57,914 nt of DNA, taken from IMG/VR virus record IMGVR_UViG_3300005340_000043, positions 1 through 57,914 of that record; one strand, given 5' to 3'. Shown here one piece after another: positions 1-8,295 of the stretch (within the stretch, counting starts at the first letter, position 1; each line of letters begins with the position of its first letter). The notes below the pieces were generated by a model. That model was not told the origin of the DNA. It worked only from the letters and a program-made list of their open reading frames with translations, and did not search any database. Made by a program: the position numbers and the translations under genes. Source of the DNA: a virus.

Positions 1-28
1 TTCGTTACCTTTCCTTCTCGGAGGGCGC
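1..28. repeat. Imperfect terminal direct repeat, left copy
   Basis: The first 28 bases match bases 57887-57914 at 26 of 28 positions; the first 21 are identical and the differences are at copy positions 22 and 25. If the two copies are one locus, the Sak4-like gene reads on into 57886 and stops at TGA 57885-57883, two bases before the ATG at 57881. This points to a circular or circularly permuted molecule, with the mismatches probably contig-end errors. Confidence 0.8.
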
Positions 29-842
29 GGCCCACCGATGCCACTGTTGGCTCTGCCAGAAAGTCCGGCAGCGTGTAACCCGACCGATAGCCGGTGTCGT
101 ACATCTCGTGAGGCGAAACGAACAGCCGCCGTTGTGTGGTCGTGGTCGATGTCTTAACCACTACCTTGTCACCGACCTTCACCCGTCGCTTCACCTCGAA
201 TTCGCCACGCACAACGTATATGCGTCCGATCAGGTCAACAACTTGGTTCAGGGGAGAGCGTGCCCCCGGCGAAAGATCAGGGACGTACTGGAAACTAGAC
301 GGTGACGCATCGTCGTCCTCGCCCATGTCTTCCATGTTCTCGATCTCGATCACACGCTCGGAAGCAGTGAAGATAAGACCGACGCCTCGCAACGAATGGA
401 AGTTGTGAAGCATGGCCTCGATCAGCTTGTTGGCTCGTCCGTACAGTCGCCGGTTGTCCTGATCGGTCGGCTTCTTGGTGAGGTCTTTATCGCCGATCTG
501 CGCATTCACGAAGTCGACAGCCATGCCCAGCATTCGGGTCATACCATCCAAGGCGATCCACTGATACGCCTCGCCTGTCTTCGGAGACTTGCCTCCACCC
601 TTAACGAACTGATATACCTCTTCGAGATCAGTCCATTGAGTGATGTGCCAGACCTCTGGGTTCAGCTTCTTCTCCGCGATCGTGCCGTCCTCGGGATCAC
701 AGATCAGCACGTTCGGAGCAGTAGAACAGAACCGCGTCTTCCCCTTCTTGTTCCGGCCATAGACCAGGTAGCGCGGCATCCGGCCAGAGCCAGCGTTGGT
801 GATCTTCGCCCTGGCAATCGCGGCGTAGTCTTTACTGGCCAC
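1..842 (-). CDS. Sak4-like RecA-fold ATPase (partial, continues across contig junction)
   Basis: Probable single-strand annealing/recombination ATPase of the phage Sak4 type. From the GTG start the protein has a Walker A-like GRNKKGKT at residues 29-36 and a Walker B-like WIALDG at about 95-100; it also resembles the AAA_24 NTPases of phages. The GTG overlaps the TAG of the upstream 53-aa gene (TAGTG), which fixes the start. The window edge cuts the gene, but after joining the terminal repeats it is 281 aa ending ...GKVTN, immediately before the SSB-like gene at 57881. Known Sak4 proteins work with an SSB, so this neighbourhood supports the call. Family assignment is by motif and context only. 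Confidence 0.72.
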   Translation of the reverse strand, partial: MASKDYAAIARAKITNAGSGRMPRYLVYGRNKKGKTRFCSTAPNVLICDPEDGTIAEKKLNPEVWHITQWTDLEEVYQFVKGGGKSPKTGEAYQWIALDGMTRMLGMAVDFVNAQIGDKDLTKKPTDQDNRRLYGRANKLIEAMLHNFHSLRGVGLIFTASERVIEIENMEDMGEDDDASPSSFQYVPDLSPGARSPLNQVVDLIGRIYVVRGEFEVKRRVKVGDKVVVKTSTTTTQRRLFVSPHEMYDTGYRSGYTLPDFLAEPTVASVGRALREGKVT

Positions 843-1003
843 TAGACTGCCGGACCGACGAAGAGCTTTCGCTCGGCCTCATGAACTTCGATAAGGGCTC
901 GTACCCTATCGGGTCCAGGAAGACCATTAGAACTATCCATAAGGTCTTTAGCCGCTTTACGAAGCTCACCCTTTTGCTTGTCAATCAATTCTTCTCGAGT
1001 CAT
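842..1003 (-). CDS. Small helical protein, 53 aa
   Basis: Begins MTREELIDKQKGELRKAAKD and is rich in charged helix-forming residues. A good ribosome site (AAGGG) lies just upstream of the ATG. Its TAG stop shares a base with the GTG of the Sak4-like gene, so the two are probably translationally coupled. I recognise no family; no cysteine motif or membrane segment is visible. Confidence 0.65.
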   Translation of the reverse strand: MTREELIDKQKGELRKAAKDLMDSSNGLPGPDRVRALIEVHEAERKLFVGPAV

Positions 1004-1045
1004 TTTCCCTTGTCACCTCATTTCATCGCTGGACAATCATGCCAC

Positions 1046-1318
1046 CTACTTACCGGAGGTCAAACTTGCTTTCTTCTTGGCTCGCTTAGCTCGGGCGTAT
1101 TCTCTCTGTCGGAACAATCGCTTTTCTTCTTGAGAAAGACCACTAGGAATCGCATACTTCTTACGACGATCGCCGAGGTGATCGCATCCCTGAACCCTGT
1201 CGACGTACTTACCACACGCGCCGCAGGGACAGTAATCACGAATCAGCTGACTCCCGCTTATCTTGATAGTAGTCGAGGGGGTCTCCGGTTCGGAATTCTC
1301 GTCTTCTGATGTGGTCAC
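1046..1318 (-). CDS. Small basic protein with Cys cluster
   Basis: About 90 aa. Residues 30-45 hold CPCGACGK and a further Cys and His (GCDHLG), compatible with a zinc knuckle. The C-terminal half is strongly basic (KRLFRQREYARAKRAKKK) and could bind nucleic acid. The reading frame overlaps the 3' end of the upstream nuclease gene by about 80 bases. I chose GTG at 1318 because a G-run precedes it; a TTG at 1330 is also possible, so the start is uncertain. Function unknown. Confidence 0.55.
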   Translation of the reverse strand: MTTSEDENSEPETPSTTIKISGSQLIRDYCPCGACGKYVDRVQGCDHLGDRRKKYAIPSGLSQEEKRLFRQREYARAKRAKKKASLTSGK

Positions 1319-2345
1319 CCATACCCCCAAACATCTCCGTTGTGCACAGTCGACTATACGTGCACCAATCGCAGTGCCGCCCCATGGACCGCTCAGTTAC
1401 ATCGTAGTCGTCGAAGTCCTCGTGCATGCGGTCACGGGTACGCATGGCTGTAGCTATGACGCGAGCAACCATCTCGTCGTCCTTCTCCAGGATATCCCGT
1501 TTGAAGAACTGACTGGTCTGCGGCGCGTCTTCCTTCCACCGTTGCCGATACAACTGTTTGGCTTTGGAGAAGTAGGGTTCGGCGTAAGGATCGAGCCCGT
1601 AGGATTTGATCGCCCTGACATACGTCGGGTAGTCGGTATCCAGTGCCGCCTCGGACAATCGCTCACGTGCTGTACCTACGTAGACGAGCTTCGGTGTGGT
1701 CGGGACCTTGGTCCGGATGTAGTTCCAAAGGAATCCACGAACCTCATAGCCGGACTCACGGGCTGCCCAGATGTAAAGAGGACTCGCCGCGTCCAGAGTC
1801 CGGAAGGTGTGACTCGGCAACGTCTTGTGCGTCTTGTGGTCAACGATGACAAGTCCGTGCCGATCTTCCACCAGGAGGTCAACGCGAGCCCGGTATATGT
1901 CGAGGCCGTCCTCGCTATCCGGCCAGGTGGCTTCGAGCGTGACCTCCGCACCAAGGACTTTCCACCCATGGAACGGGTCGTCTTTGTTCGCTCCGTAGTG
2001 CCAGAGGTAGGAACGGAATAGACGCATGCATTCAGCCGGGAGGTCACCGAGTTCTTCTTTCTCCACGTCCATCAACTTATTGAACTTGGCTGTGTTGTCG
2101 GCGTGAACCTTGCGCCAATCTTCACGTTCGTAATACGCCTGCAACAACTCGTGCACCCAGGTGCCGCGCCGGAGAGGCTGATCACGCCGCGTCAGCGATT
2201 TCGGCTTCAACCTCTCGGCGTACTTGTACTGCCCCTGCTTCGGACACGATAGGTACGTTTTCAGCATCGAGTGGGTCGTTACCCGCTTACCGCCATCCTC
2301 ATAGATCGCAGGAAGGCCAAGCGGACCGACTAGTACTTTGGGCAT
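1236..2345 (-). CDS. PD-(D/E)XK nuclease, Cas4/RecB type with Fe-S cysteines
   Basis: A 369-aa exonuclease-like protein. It has GTWVHELL around His65, Asp156 in RARVDLL and the catalytic D-H-K (169-171) in IVDHKTHK, the order seen in RecB/Cas4 nucleases. Cys34 plus a C-terminal CDWC-x5-C set (325, 328, 334) matches the iron-sulphur cluster of Cas4, AddB and phage relatives. It probably resects DNA ends for recombination or replication, consistent with the downstream Sak4-like ATPase. The ATG lies inside the end of the 56-aa zinc-finger gene, so the genes form one operon. Confidence 0.85.
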   Translation of the reverse strand: MPKVLVGPLGLPAIYEDGGKRVTTHSMLKTYLSCPKQGQYKYAERLKPKSLTRRDQPLRRGTWVHELLQAYYEREDWRKVHADNTAKFNKLMDVEKEELGDLPAECMRLFRSYLWHYGANKDDPFHGWKVLGAEVTLEATWPDSEDGLDIYRARVDLLVEDRHGLVIVDHKTHKTLPSHTFRTLDAASPLYIWAARESGYEVRGFLWNYIRTKVPTTPKLVYVGTARERLSEAALDTDYPTYVRAIKSYGLDPYAEPYFSKAKQLYRQRWKEDAPQTSQFFKRDILEKDDEMVARVIATAMRTRDRMHEDFDDYDVTERSMGRHCDWCTYSRLCTTEMFGGMGDHIRRREFRTGDPLDYYQDKRESADS

Positions 2346-2500
2346 GCGTCATCGTCCTCAGGTGTCTCATGGTGCCACAGCCCGACAGGATTAATAGCAT
2401 CCGTTGGGTGCCTCCACCACCATAAAGGCTTATTGCAAAAAGGGCAGAGTTTGGTGTGGTTAGTTCGCACATCCCTTCGGATTTCAATTTTCGACTTCAC
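2330..2500 (-). CDS. Small zinc-finger-like protein, 56 aa
   Basis: The GTG start overlaps the TGA of the DNA polymerase gene (GTGA) and its TAG lies within the first codons of the nuclease gene. The protein reads LCPFCNKPLWWWRHP, then WHHE, then a distal Cys (DACP), a plausible treble-clef or zinc-ribbon arrangement. Tight packing on both sides is the main evidence that it is real. Likely nucleic-acid or protein binding; the exact role is unknown. Confidence 0.7.
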   Translation of the reverse strand: MKSKIEIRRDVRTNHTKLCPFCNKPLWWWRHPTDAINPVGLWHHETPEDDDACPKY

Positions 2501-5130
2501 ACCGACACCCTCGCATTCTCATCCAGCCATTCCGTCAGGGCGACATTATCCTTCTCCGACCAGGTCAACAACTCAGCCGGGACTTCCTTCGCTTGACCCC
2601 AACGCGTGCCGACCTTGCAATCGGCGATGATCGGAACGTCTACGACAACGTTGAACAGCTCTTCCAGCGGAAGGTTTTCCATGGTGTCTTTGATGATCGG
2701 CAGCGCGTATTCCAAGTCCTCACCATGGATCTCCCAGTTCACTGCATCATGAACCGTTCCGATCGGATACGCCCTGACGCCTTCCTTACGGAATCGCTTG
2801 GCCAGCAATACCATAGACAAGGCACACATGTCCGAGGCGAAACCTTGCACGGGCGAATTGATAGCCTGGCGCTCCGCTTCAGCCTGAACCCCCTGATCAG
2901 GTGAGTAAATGTCGGGCAGGTGCCGGACACGACCCATCGGGGTCTCTACGCGTCCGTACTTGTGCGCGAGTGACCGCTGCTTTGAATGCCAAGGCAATAG
3001 CCCCGGGAACTGGGCGAAGAACGCCTTGCGGAACGCAACCGCCTCTTCCTCTGTAACCCGTAGCCCATAGTTCTCCCATGCCGTCTGGATGAACTTACGC
3101 CAACCCATGCCGTACAGGAAGCCGAAGTTAACCGCCTTGGCCATCTTACGATCGTGAGCTGTGACGCACTGACCACACTCACACTTGCCGCCATGCCAGG
3201 GCTTGCCAGTCATCGTCATGGCCATGGTGGTATGGATGTCCTGGCCGGTGTTGTACAGATGAAGCATGGTTTCCTCGCGGGCCAGCAATGCAGCCACGCG
3301 CAGTTCAACCTGAGAATAATCGAATTCGACGAAGTAGGATCCAGGCGGAGCGCCAAAGACTCCACGCGTCAGATCCCCCCGTGGGACCTGTTGGAGGTTG
3401 ACGCCCCGGATCTTTCTACTTGCGGTGATTTTCTCTGCATCTTCCTTGCCGGAAGACAAACGTCCGGTGACCGTGCCCCACGGCTTGAACACGGAGTGCA
3501 TACGCGAGTTATGGTCAATCTGCTCGGACCATGGAGAGAAGAACGAGGTATCGAATTTGTTCCACTTCACCCGATCCACAAGCAGCTTGGCTACGCTTGA
3601 TCCCGCGATATTGTTCGACTCTTCCGCCAGATAAGCCAGCGTCGCTTCATCCATCGACGGCGCGCCTGGCGACCCATCGTCCTTCGCCTTACCGCGTTTG
3701 AGTACCGGTAGACCAAGGTGATCGTATAGGAACCATCGGGCGAAGTTAGACGCATTCCAGTTCACCCCAAACGACTTGACGTTGCCTTGCCTATCGTACT
3801 TGATGAACGGGTGTTCCTCCGGTACATAGACGTCTAGGGCGTCATGGATTTCCTCGAGCTTGGCCTTGACTACGTTCCAGTTGGTCTTGACCTGTTCTCG
3901 ATCAACGAACACCCCTCTACGTTCTACGTAGCATAGTTCTCTAACAAGAGGCATTGTGAGGTATCGAAAAAACCGCGCCAGCCGGGGCTGGTCCAGCAGG
4001 TTCTTCCGCAGAACAAAGAACAGACGCAATGTGTGCCAGGTGTCTAGCCCATTGTATTCCAGCACCTTCATGATCGGCTCGTTCAGCAGGTCTTTGGTGT
4101 CGATACCCCACGGCTCCGCGCCGAGCAACATCTGACCCAACGGTTTCAAACCCTTGGGACGATTCTCGTCCAAGAGAGCGGCAGCAACGATCGTATCGAA
4201 GGTAGGAACAAACGCTTCCTCACCGGTGAAATGCTGCATCCACTTCGTGTCGTACTTGGCGTTATGGGCCACACGGCGGGGGCACTTCATCAGGGCGCGT
4301 GTGATGTAGCGAAGGATACGTTCCCACTGGCTACGGAACCAGGACTCCGGATGGAACAAAGGCACGTTGAAGGTGTGTGCTGTCTTCATGTCCGGACCGT
4401 CGGTCACTGTGACCGAGATGGACACCACGCGGGCGTCTGATTCGTACTCAGCAGCCCCCGTCGTTTCGATGTCGTACGATGCCGCCCATCCATGCTTTAT
4501 GCGCCTTAGCATGAATCTCAAGTCGTCCAGAGACCGAACCGTGGTCACGTGGTCCGCGTTGGTGTGGTGATCCGGTTCTTCACCTAGACCCCGGATCAAC
4601 CGGCCGAAGTACTGAAGATCGGCGATGAACCCACCTCGGAGGCCTGGGTTCCTGTTCACCGCGCTGGGGCTGATGGTGGGATAGATGAACCCTTGCCCCT
4701 CTTGGATGTTGAACAGCTTCCCTCGGTTCTTCGTGATGTCAGCCCAGCCGGACGCTGCGAACCAGGCTTCACTACCGAGGCATAGGACATAATCGAAGTC
4801 CATGAAGGCGAACTCGGCACGAAGGAACAGAGAGCACTTCTTCTGATCGGTCTTCGTCGGATCCAGGCTATACGTCCGACATTTCAGGGCAGACAACCAC
4901 ATGACTTCGTTGGAGTCAATGCCCGCCTCGATCAGGTAGTCCACCATCTCCCGATGCATCTTGCCACCCGGAGCAATGGGGAACTTCGTAACGATGGCTA
5001 CCCGAGGTTTACCCTTCCCTTCGACCTGGCCGGTAATGCAGACCTCATCATCCTCCGCATCTCCACACAGCCTGCACTCGGTGCAAGCGGCATTGCGTAC
5101 AGCAAGCTCAAGGGCCGGGTATCGTTTCAT
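2497..5130 (-). CDS. DNA polymerase, family A, with UDG-like N-terminal domain and 3'-5' exonuclease
   Basis: Replicative polymerase of 877 aa. Residues 1-180 resemble family 4/5 uracil-DNA glycosylases: Cys16, 19, 22, 84 and 99 could hold an Fe-S cluster, and LKCRTYSLDP and VLCLGSEAW fit. The usual HPS motif, however, reads PTISPS (151-156), so the histidine is lost. A DEDD-type exonuclease follows (DIE 220-222, AHNAKYD near 289, NGLD near 360). The polymerase domain has motif A DYSQVELR (604-611), motif B R661/K665 before NFGFLYG, and motif C VHDAV (793-797). An unusual CxCxxC (650-655) sits just before motif B and may bind zinc. The glycosylase-like domain may recognise uracil without cutting. 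Confidence 0.95.
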   Translation of the reverse strand: MKRYPALELAVRNAACTECRLCGDAEDDEVCITGQVEGKGKPRVAIVTKFPIAPGGKMHREMVDYLIEAGIDSNEVMWLSALKCRTYSLDPTKTDQKKCSLFLRAEFAFMDFDYVLCLGSEAWFAASGWADITKNRGKLFNIQEGQGFIYPTISPSAVNRNPGLRGGFIADLQYFGRLIRGLGEEPDHHTNADHVTTVRSLDDLRFMLRRIKHGWAASYDIETTGAAEYESDARVVSISVTVTDGPDMKTAHTFNVPLFHPESWFRSQWERILRYITRALMKCPRRVAHNAKYDTKWMQHFTGEEAFVPTFDTIVAAALLDENRPKGLKPLGQMLLGAEPWGIDTKDLLNEPIMKVLEYNGLDTWHTLRLFFVLRKNLLDQPRLARFFRYLTMPLVRELCYVERRGVFVDREQVKTNWNVVKAKLEEIHDALDVYVPEEHPFIKYDRQGNVKSFGVNWNASNFARWFLYDHLGLPVLKRGKAKDDGSPGAPSMDEATLAYLAEESNNIAGSSVAKLLVDRVKWNKFDTSFFSPWSEQIDHNSRMHSVFKPWGTVTGRLSSGKEDAEKITASRKIRGVNLQQVPRGDLTRGVFGAPPGSYFVEFDYSQVELRVAALLAREETMLHLYNTGQDIHTTMAMTMTGKPWHGGKCECGQCVTAHDRKMAKAVNFGFLYGMGWRKFIQTAWENYGLRVTEEEAVAFRKAFFAQFPGLLPWHSKQRSLAHKYGRVETPMGRVRHLPDIYSPDQGVQAEAERQAINSPVQGFASDMCALSMVLLAKRFRKEGVRAYPIGTVHDAVNWEIHGEDLEYALPIIKDTMENLPLEELFNVVVDVPIIADCKVGTRWGQAKEVPAELLTWSEKDNVALTEWLDENARVSV

Positions 5131-5597
5131 CGTCTAGTCAAGTGATCCACAGTCAGTCCGGCAGCCCGGAGAAGGTTGATGCCCGCTTGATCGCGGTAAT
5201 CGCGAATGTACGCGACACGGACGAGCCCAGCAGCAATGATGAGCTGAGAGCACGAGTAGCACGGTGAAAGCGTAGTGTAGATGGTTGCACCCTCGACGGA
5301 GATGCCGAACCGCGCACAGTAAGCGAGGGCATTGGCTTCCGCATGGATAGCCACCTGACACCCCCTATTGAGAGCCCTCACCAGTGATTCAGCCCCAGCG
5401 GGAGCATTAGACGTCACATCAAACCTTGCTACCATGTGCTCGCAGTGTGGCATGCCCGCCGGAGCGCCGTTGTACCCAGATCCGATGTGCCGCCCGTCTT
5501 TGGCAATCACTGCCCCGACATGATTACGGCTGCACGTACTCCGATCCTCCCAGACGCGAGCAATAGTCATCAGAGTCTCATCGATAGTAACTCTCAT
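5127..5597 (-). CDS. dCMP deaminase
   Basis: A 156-aa zinc deaminase converting dCMP to dUMP. HAEANA (His85, Glu87) and PCYSC (Cys113, Cys116) form the zinc and catalytic site, and SGYNGAPAG near residue 40 is typical of phage and bacterial dCMP deaminases. The start overlaps the end of the thymidylate-synthase-like gene and the stop overlaps the polymerase start, so these genes are co-transcribed. Here dUMP would feed thymidylate or modified-pyrimidine synthesis. Confidence 0.93.
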   Translation of the reverse strand: MRVTIDETLMTIARVWEDRSTCSRNHVGAVIAKDGRHIGSGYNGAPAGMPHCEHMVARFDVTSNAPAGAESLVRALNRGCQVAIHAEANALAYCARFGISVEGATIYTTLSPCYSCSQLIIAAGLVRVAYIRDYRDQAGINLLRAAGLTVDHLTRR

Positions 5598-6535
5598 ATC
5601 CCCGCCCCCCAGATGCCCTCGTCCTCATCGTATTTTGAAACCAGCTTCATCCGGTTCTTGATCTTGTCCTTGTCACCGGTGAATGCGTGCAAGTTGGCGA
5701 TGTGCATCACCAGCTTACCAGGCCGGACGTTCAGACCTACCTGGTTGTCCATGGTCCGGCGCTTCATCTCAGCGCAGATCCACCTCATGAGAGCGGCGGC
5801 GAAATACGCATCGTTGGACAGGTGACGGTACAGATCACACGACCTAATGTAGTACCGACAGGAGAGATATCCGCCTCGCTGCATGAAGTGGTACCCGAGT
5901 GTACACGGTACTCGGATTGATGACCTAAACTCCAGAGGATTGTCATACGTAGCCAACCCAGCCCCGGTATCCTCGGGAAACCAGATGGGCAAGTATGCCT
6001 GGCGCGTGAGAGGATTGCGGATCAAAAGGGACACCACATCGTTCAGGTCTCCGTAATGAAAGCGGATGCCCGGCGTACCTCCGCATAGGATATCCAAATC
6101 CTTTGGATCAGTCACATGATGAACCGCGCCATCTTGATCCACGTATTTATGCTCATGCCCAGCATGCTTCGGCCAGAACCGCTCCGGGTAGGTGTGGTCG
6201 AAAGTCTCGGCCTGCATGTGCCGGGAATTTCCACCGACTGCATACGGCCAACGGACGTGGGAGGGAGCCGGGTTCAACGGCTGGCCGGACACCCGCTCGG
6301 CGAAGTGTTCTCGCGCCCAGGAGGTATCGACAGCGGGCATCACATCCTGCGGGTTATCCGGCGTAGTCTCCCAGACCAGAGACACGTCCTCGAGCTCGTA
6401 TGTCTTGTGCATATCCGAGCCCCGGGTATCCATGGCCTGCCATTCACCGGTATGCACAGGCTTCTGGTCGAGAAGATCACTCGCCAGCCGCAGATACGAC
6501 GGACGAGGGTTGGTGTGGAAGTAGTACACCTGCAT
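5594..6535 (-). CDS. Thymidylate synthase-superfamily enzyme, candidate dCMP/dUMP (hydroxy)methylase
   Basis: A 313-aa ThyA-fold protein. LLIRNPLTRQAYLPIWFPED (171-190) matches the TS phosphate-binding Arg loop; VPC with Cys211 matches the catalytic nucleophile; LSCRYYIRSCD (224-234) matches the conserved RSxD motif. Aligning RSCD with E. coli ThyA puts Asp242 at Asn177, the residue that selects uracil. Asp there is the hallmark of T4-type dCMP hydroxymethylase. His283 corresponds to the TS histidine, but the nearby Tyr is Phe. It may therefore act on dCMP rather than dUMP. The neighbouring deaminase and the second TS-like gene support a nucleotide-modification or takeover pathway. Substrate is inferred. 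Confidence 0.8.
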   Translation of the reverse strand: MQVYYFHTNPRPSYLRLASDLLDQKPVHTGEWQAMDTRGSDMHKTYELEDVSLVWETTPDNPQDVMPAVDTSWAREHFAERVSGQPLNPAPSHVRWPYAVGGNSRHMQAETFDHTYPERFWPKHAGHEHKYVDQDGAVHHVTDPKDLDILCGGTPGIRFHYGDLNDVVSLLIRNPLTRQAYLPIWFPEDTGAGLATYDNPLEFRSSIRVPCTLGYHFMQRGGYLSCRYYIRSCDLYRHLSNDAYFAAALMRWICAEMKRRTMDNQVGLNVRPGKLVMHIANLHAFTGDKDKIKNRMKLVSKYDEDEGIWGAGI

Positions 6536-6753
6536 TACTTATCGTCCTCCGTCAGTAGTCCTTCACGAACCAGAACTCCACGAAGAGACATGGAAGTCTT
6601 GGCATGGCTTTGCGCAAGTTGAGCCAGGATCTGTTGTGCTCCAACATAATCGTCAAGCTCAAGCGCGAGATAGGCCTCTTGATACTTCCCTTCAATTCGT
6701 TTCATGAACGCTTTGAAGTTCCGCATCATGAGAGCTTTCTTGCGCGGGTTCAT
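6535..6753 (-). CDS. Small helical protein, 72 aa
   Basis: Begins MNPRKKALMMRNFKAFMKRI, a basic amphipathic start followed by an Ala/Leu-rich helical stretch. No known motif is visible. It lies between two thymidylate-synthase-like genes with 1-base junctions on each side, so it may be an accessory subunit of that pathway. That is an inference from position only. Confidence 0.65.
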   Translation of the reverse strand: MNPRKKALMMRNFKAFMKRIEGKYQEAYLALELDDYVGAQQILAQLAQSHAKTSMSLRGVLVREGLLTEDDK

Positions 6754-7736
6754 CAGTCGTCCTCATCATCGGGGATGTCGTCGTCATGGTCGAAGTATGA
6801 CTGATCGCCTCCCCTCCCGGATAGAGGTGAGAAGTCCAGGTTGCGAACCCAGGTGTCCGGCAGTGCGGAAAACGCTCCCTTACCGCCCCGATTGCGAGTC
6901 CCCCCGGCGAACTGGTCCGCGTAGTCCGTCCCGAAGGCCTCCGTGTGGAACCGACGACGTACCCTCGCGAAGGAGGAGAATGACTCATCCCCATACAGAG
7001 TCCCAGCCCGATCGGATTTCAGGATCCGAGCGTAGCCATCCAGGCACTTTCGGTAGCCGGGCTGTCCCCGAGGAGAGAATTCCGTCCGGTTGTCTACGTC
7101 CTCATCCATCTGTGCCCGAATTTCCTTGTCCATCAGCATCCATGCCAGTGATCGGAAGCCATGGAACTGGGCAAGCTCGAGGGTCCACACGAACTGGACG
7201 TCGGCCAGATCGTAGCCGCAGCGTTCGGCACACTCGGCAGCAAAGGCACGGGCTACGGCCATGTCCACCATTGCCAGGTAGCCGAAGTATGTCGTCCGGC
7301 TGTGAAGAGAGACGGTGGGGATTGGCGTAGCCCGGAAGCTGAGAGACAGCATGCAGGATCCCCAGCGACGCCGGACACCCCGACCTACCCCTCGACCCTG
7401 CACGAGCCGTGTACGGACAACTGAAATGCCTCTACGGTCCCCTTGCCGTCGGGGCGGACCCATCCGATCTGAGACCTTGTCCATGCAGTCTTTGAGAGCG
7501 ATGGGATCGAGGTACTGCCGAACCATCATCGACCACCGAGTCGGGGGAACCCAAAGTCGTTTGAGGTTGTAGTCAAAGTCGATCGTGTTGCAGTGGATCG
7601 CAACGTTGTGCAGACCTACCTCTGTACCATGCACGAAGTCCCAGTCCACGCCTTTGCTGTTGTCGCCGTAGACGAGCTGTTCGCACATGGCATCGTGCGC
7701 GTCGACAGGGTTCTTGAATTCGTAGGCGCGAATCAC
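6753..7736 (-). CDS. Second, divergent thymidylate synthase-like protein
   Basis: A 327-aa protein with a weaker TS signature. WGSC with Cys128 is a candidate nucleophile and TVSLHSRTTYFGYLAMVDMA (141-160) can be aligned on the TS LYQRS...FNIA segment. Arg147 matches the phosphate-binding Arg and Asp158 falls at the Asn177 position, as in its neighbour. FVWTLELAQFHGF near 182-195 resembles the TS W-x-H region. The segment 96-125 is very Arg/Gly-rich and is not typical of TS. The C-terminus is an acidic tail. It may be a paralogous pyrimidine-modifying enzyme or a partner subunit. Confidence in the fold is moderate. Confidence 0.6.
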   Translation of the reverse strand: MIRAYEFKNPVDAHDAMCEQLVYGDNSKGVDWDFVHGTEVGLHNVAIHCNTIDFDYNLKRLWVPPTRWSMMVRQYLDPIALKDCMDKVSDRMGPPRRQGDRRGISVVRTRLVQGRGVGRGVRRRWGSCMLSLSFRATPIPTVSLHSRTTYFGYLAMVDMAVARAFAAECAERCGYDLADVQFVWTLELAQFHGFRSLAWMLMDKEIRAQMDEDVDNRTEFSPRGQPGYRKCLDGYARILKSDRAGTLYGDESFSSFARVRRRFHTEAFGTDYADQFAGGTRNRGGKGAFSALPDTWVRNLDFSPLSGRGGDQSYFDHDDDIPDDEDD

Positions 7737-8278
7737 GTTACCGGGTTACCTTCCGAGTCGATGAACCGCTCCCTCTCCGAGCAGAACGCGAGAACCAACT
7801 CCTCACCCGCCATGGTGGAGGCGTAGCACTTTACGTCCTCGTCGTCGAAGGCACGACCGCATCCCTTGCATTTGGTAGATTTCGCGTCGTAGCCTTTCAT
7901 CCACCGACCCAGGTTCTTGTCCTGCTTGACGTTTACCGCTTCAGCCAGCTCGTTCATGGTGACGTCACCAGCCAACATCAGATTCATCAGGAAGATGAAC
8001 ACGTCAGCCAACTCACCGGTGTACCTCTTCTTGCTGATGACCACTCCTTCGCCCTCGGGAGGAGTAGCCCACGGCTTCCAGTGCGTCTCGTCGACCGCCT
8101 CGTGTACTTCGGCGTTGAGAGCAAACGCCTGCACACGGATGAAGTCGGCCAACTCCTTGAAGTCGAGATCGGCCACACGGCGACCCAGCAGAAACGCCTG
8201 TAAATCGTCCTGCCTGGTCAGAAGGCGAGCGAAGCGAGGATCGAGAGTCAAGTTGACCACCACATCTCTAGTTGCCAT
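7733..8278 (-). CDS. All-alpha NTP pyrophosphatase (dimeric dUTPase/MazG-like) with zinc ribbon
   Basis: A 181-aa protein. The first two-thirds are helical with E57-x2-E60 (NAEVHEAVDE) and E89-x2-D92 (GELADVF), the metal-binding pattern of dimeric dUTPases and MazG-type enzymes that hydrolyse dUTP or other dNTPs to the monophosphate. The C-terminal third has KCKGCG and two later cysteines, likely a zinc ribbon not found in the core family. In context it would lower dUTP and supply dUMP. Its first bases belong to a 13-bp tandem duplication shared with the end of the kinase gene. Confidence 0.75.
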   Translation of the reverse strand: MATRDVVVNLTLDPRFARLLTRQDDLQAFLLGRRVADLDFKELADFIRVQAFALNAEVHEAVDETHWKPWATPPEGEGVVISKKRYTGELADVFIFLMNLMLAGDVTMNELAEAVNVKQDKNLGRWMKGYDAKSTKCKGCGRAFDDEDVKCYASTMAGEELVLAFCSERERFIDSEGNPVT

Positions 8279-8295
8279 CTCTAGTTGCCATCCAA
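8267..8295. repeat. 13-bp tandem duplication at a gene junction
   Basis: On the minus strand GATGGCAACTAGA occurs twice in tandem across the end of the kinase gene and the start of the pyrophosphatase gene. One copy supplies the kinase stop and the other the next start, so a small duplication may have created this junction. Confidence 0.6.

Noticed and set aside
2299-2487. 62-aa minus ORF beside the polymerase
   Set aside because: The 56-aa GTG gene at 2330-2500 in another frame has a coherent zinc-finger pattern and matching overlaps on both sides.
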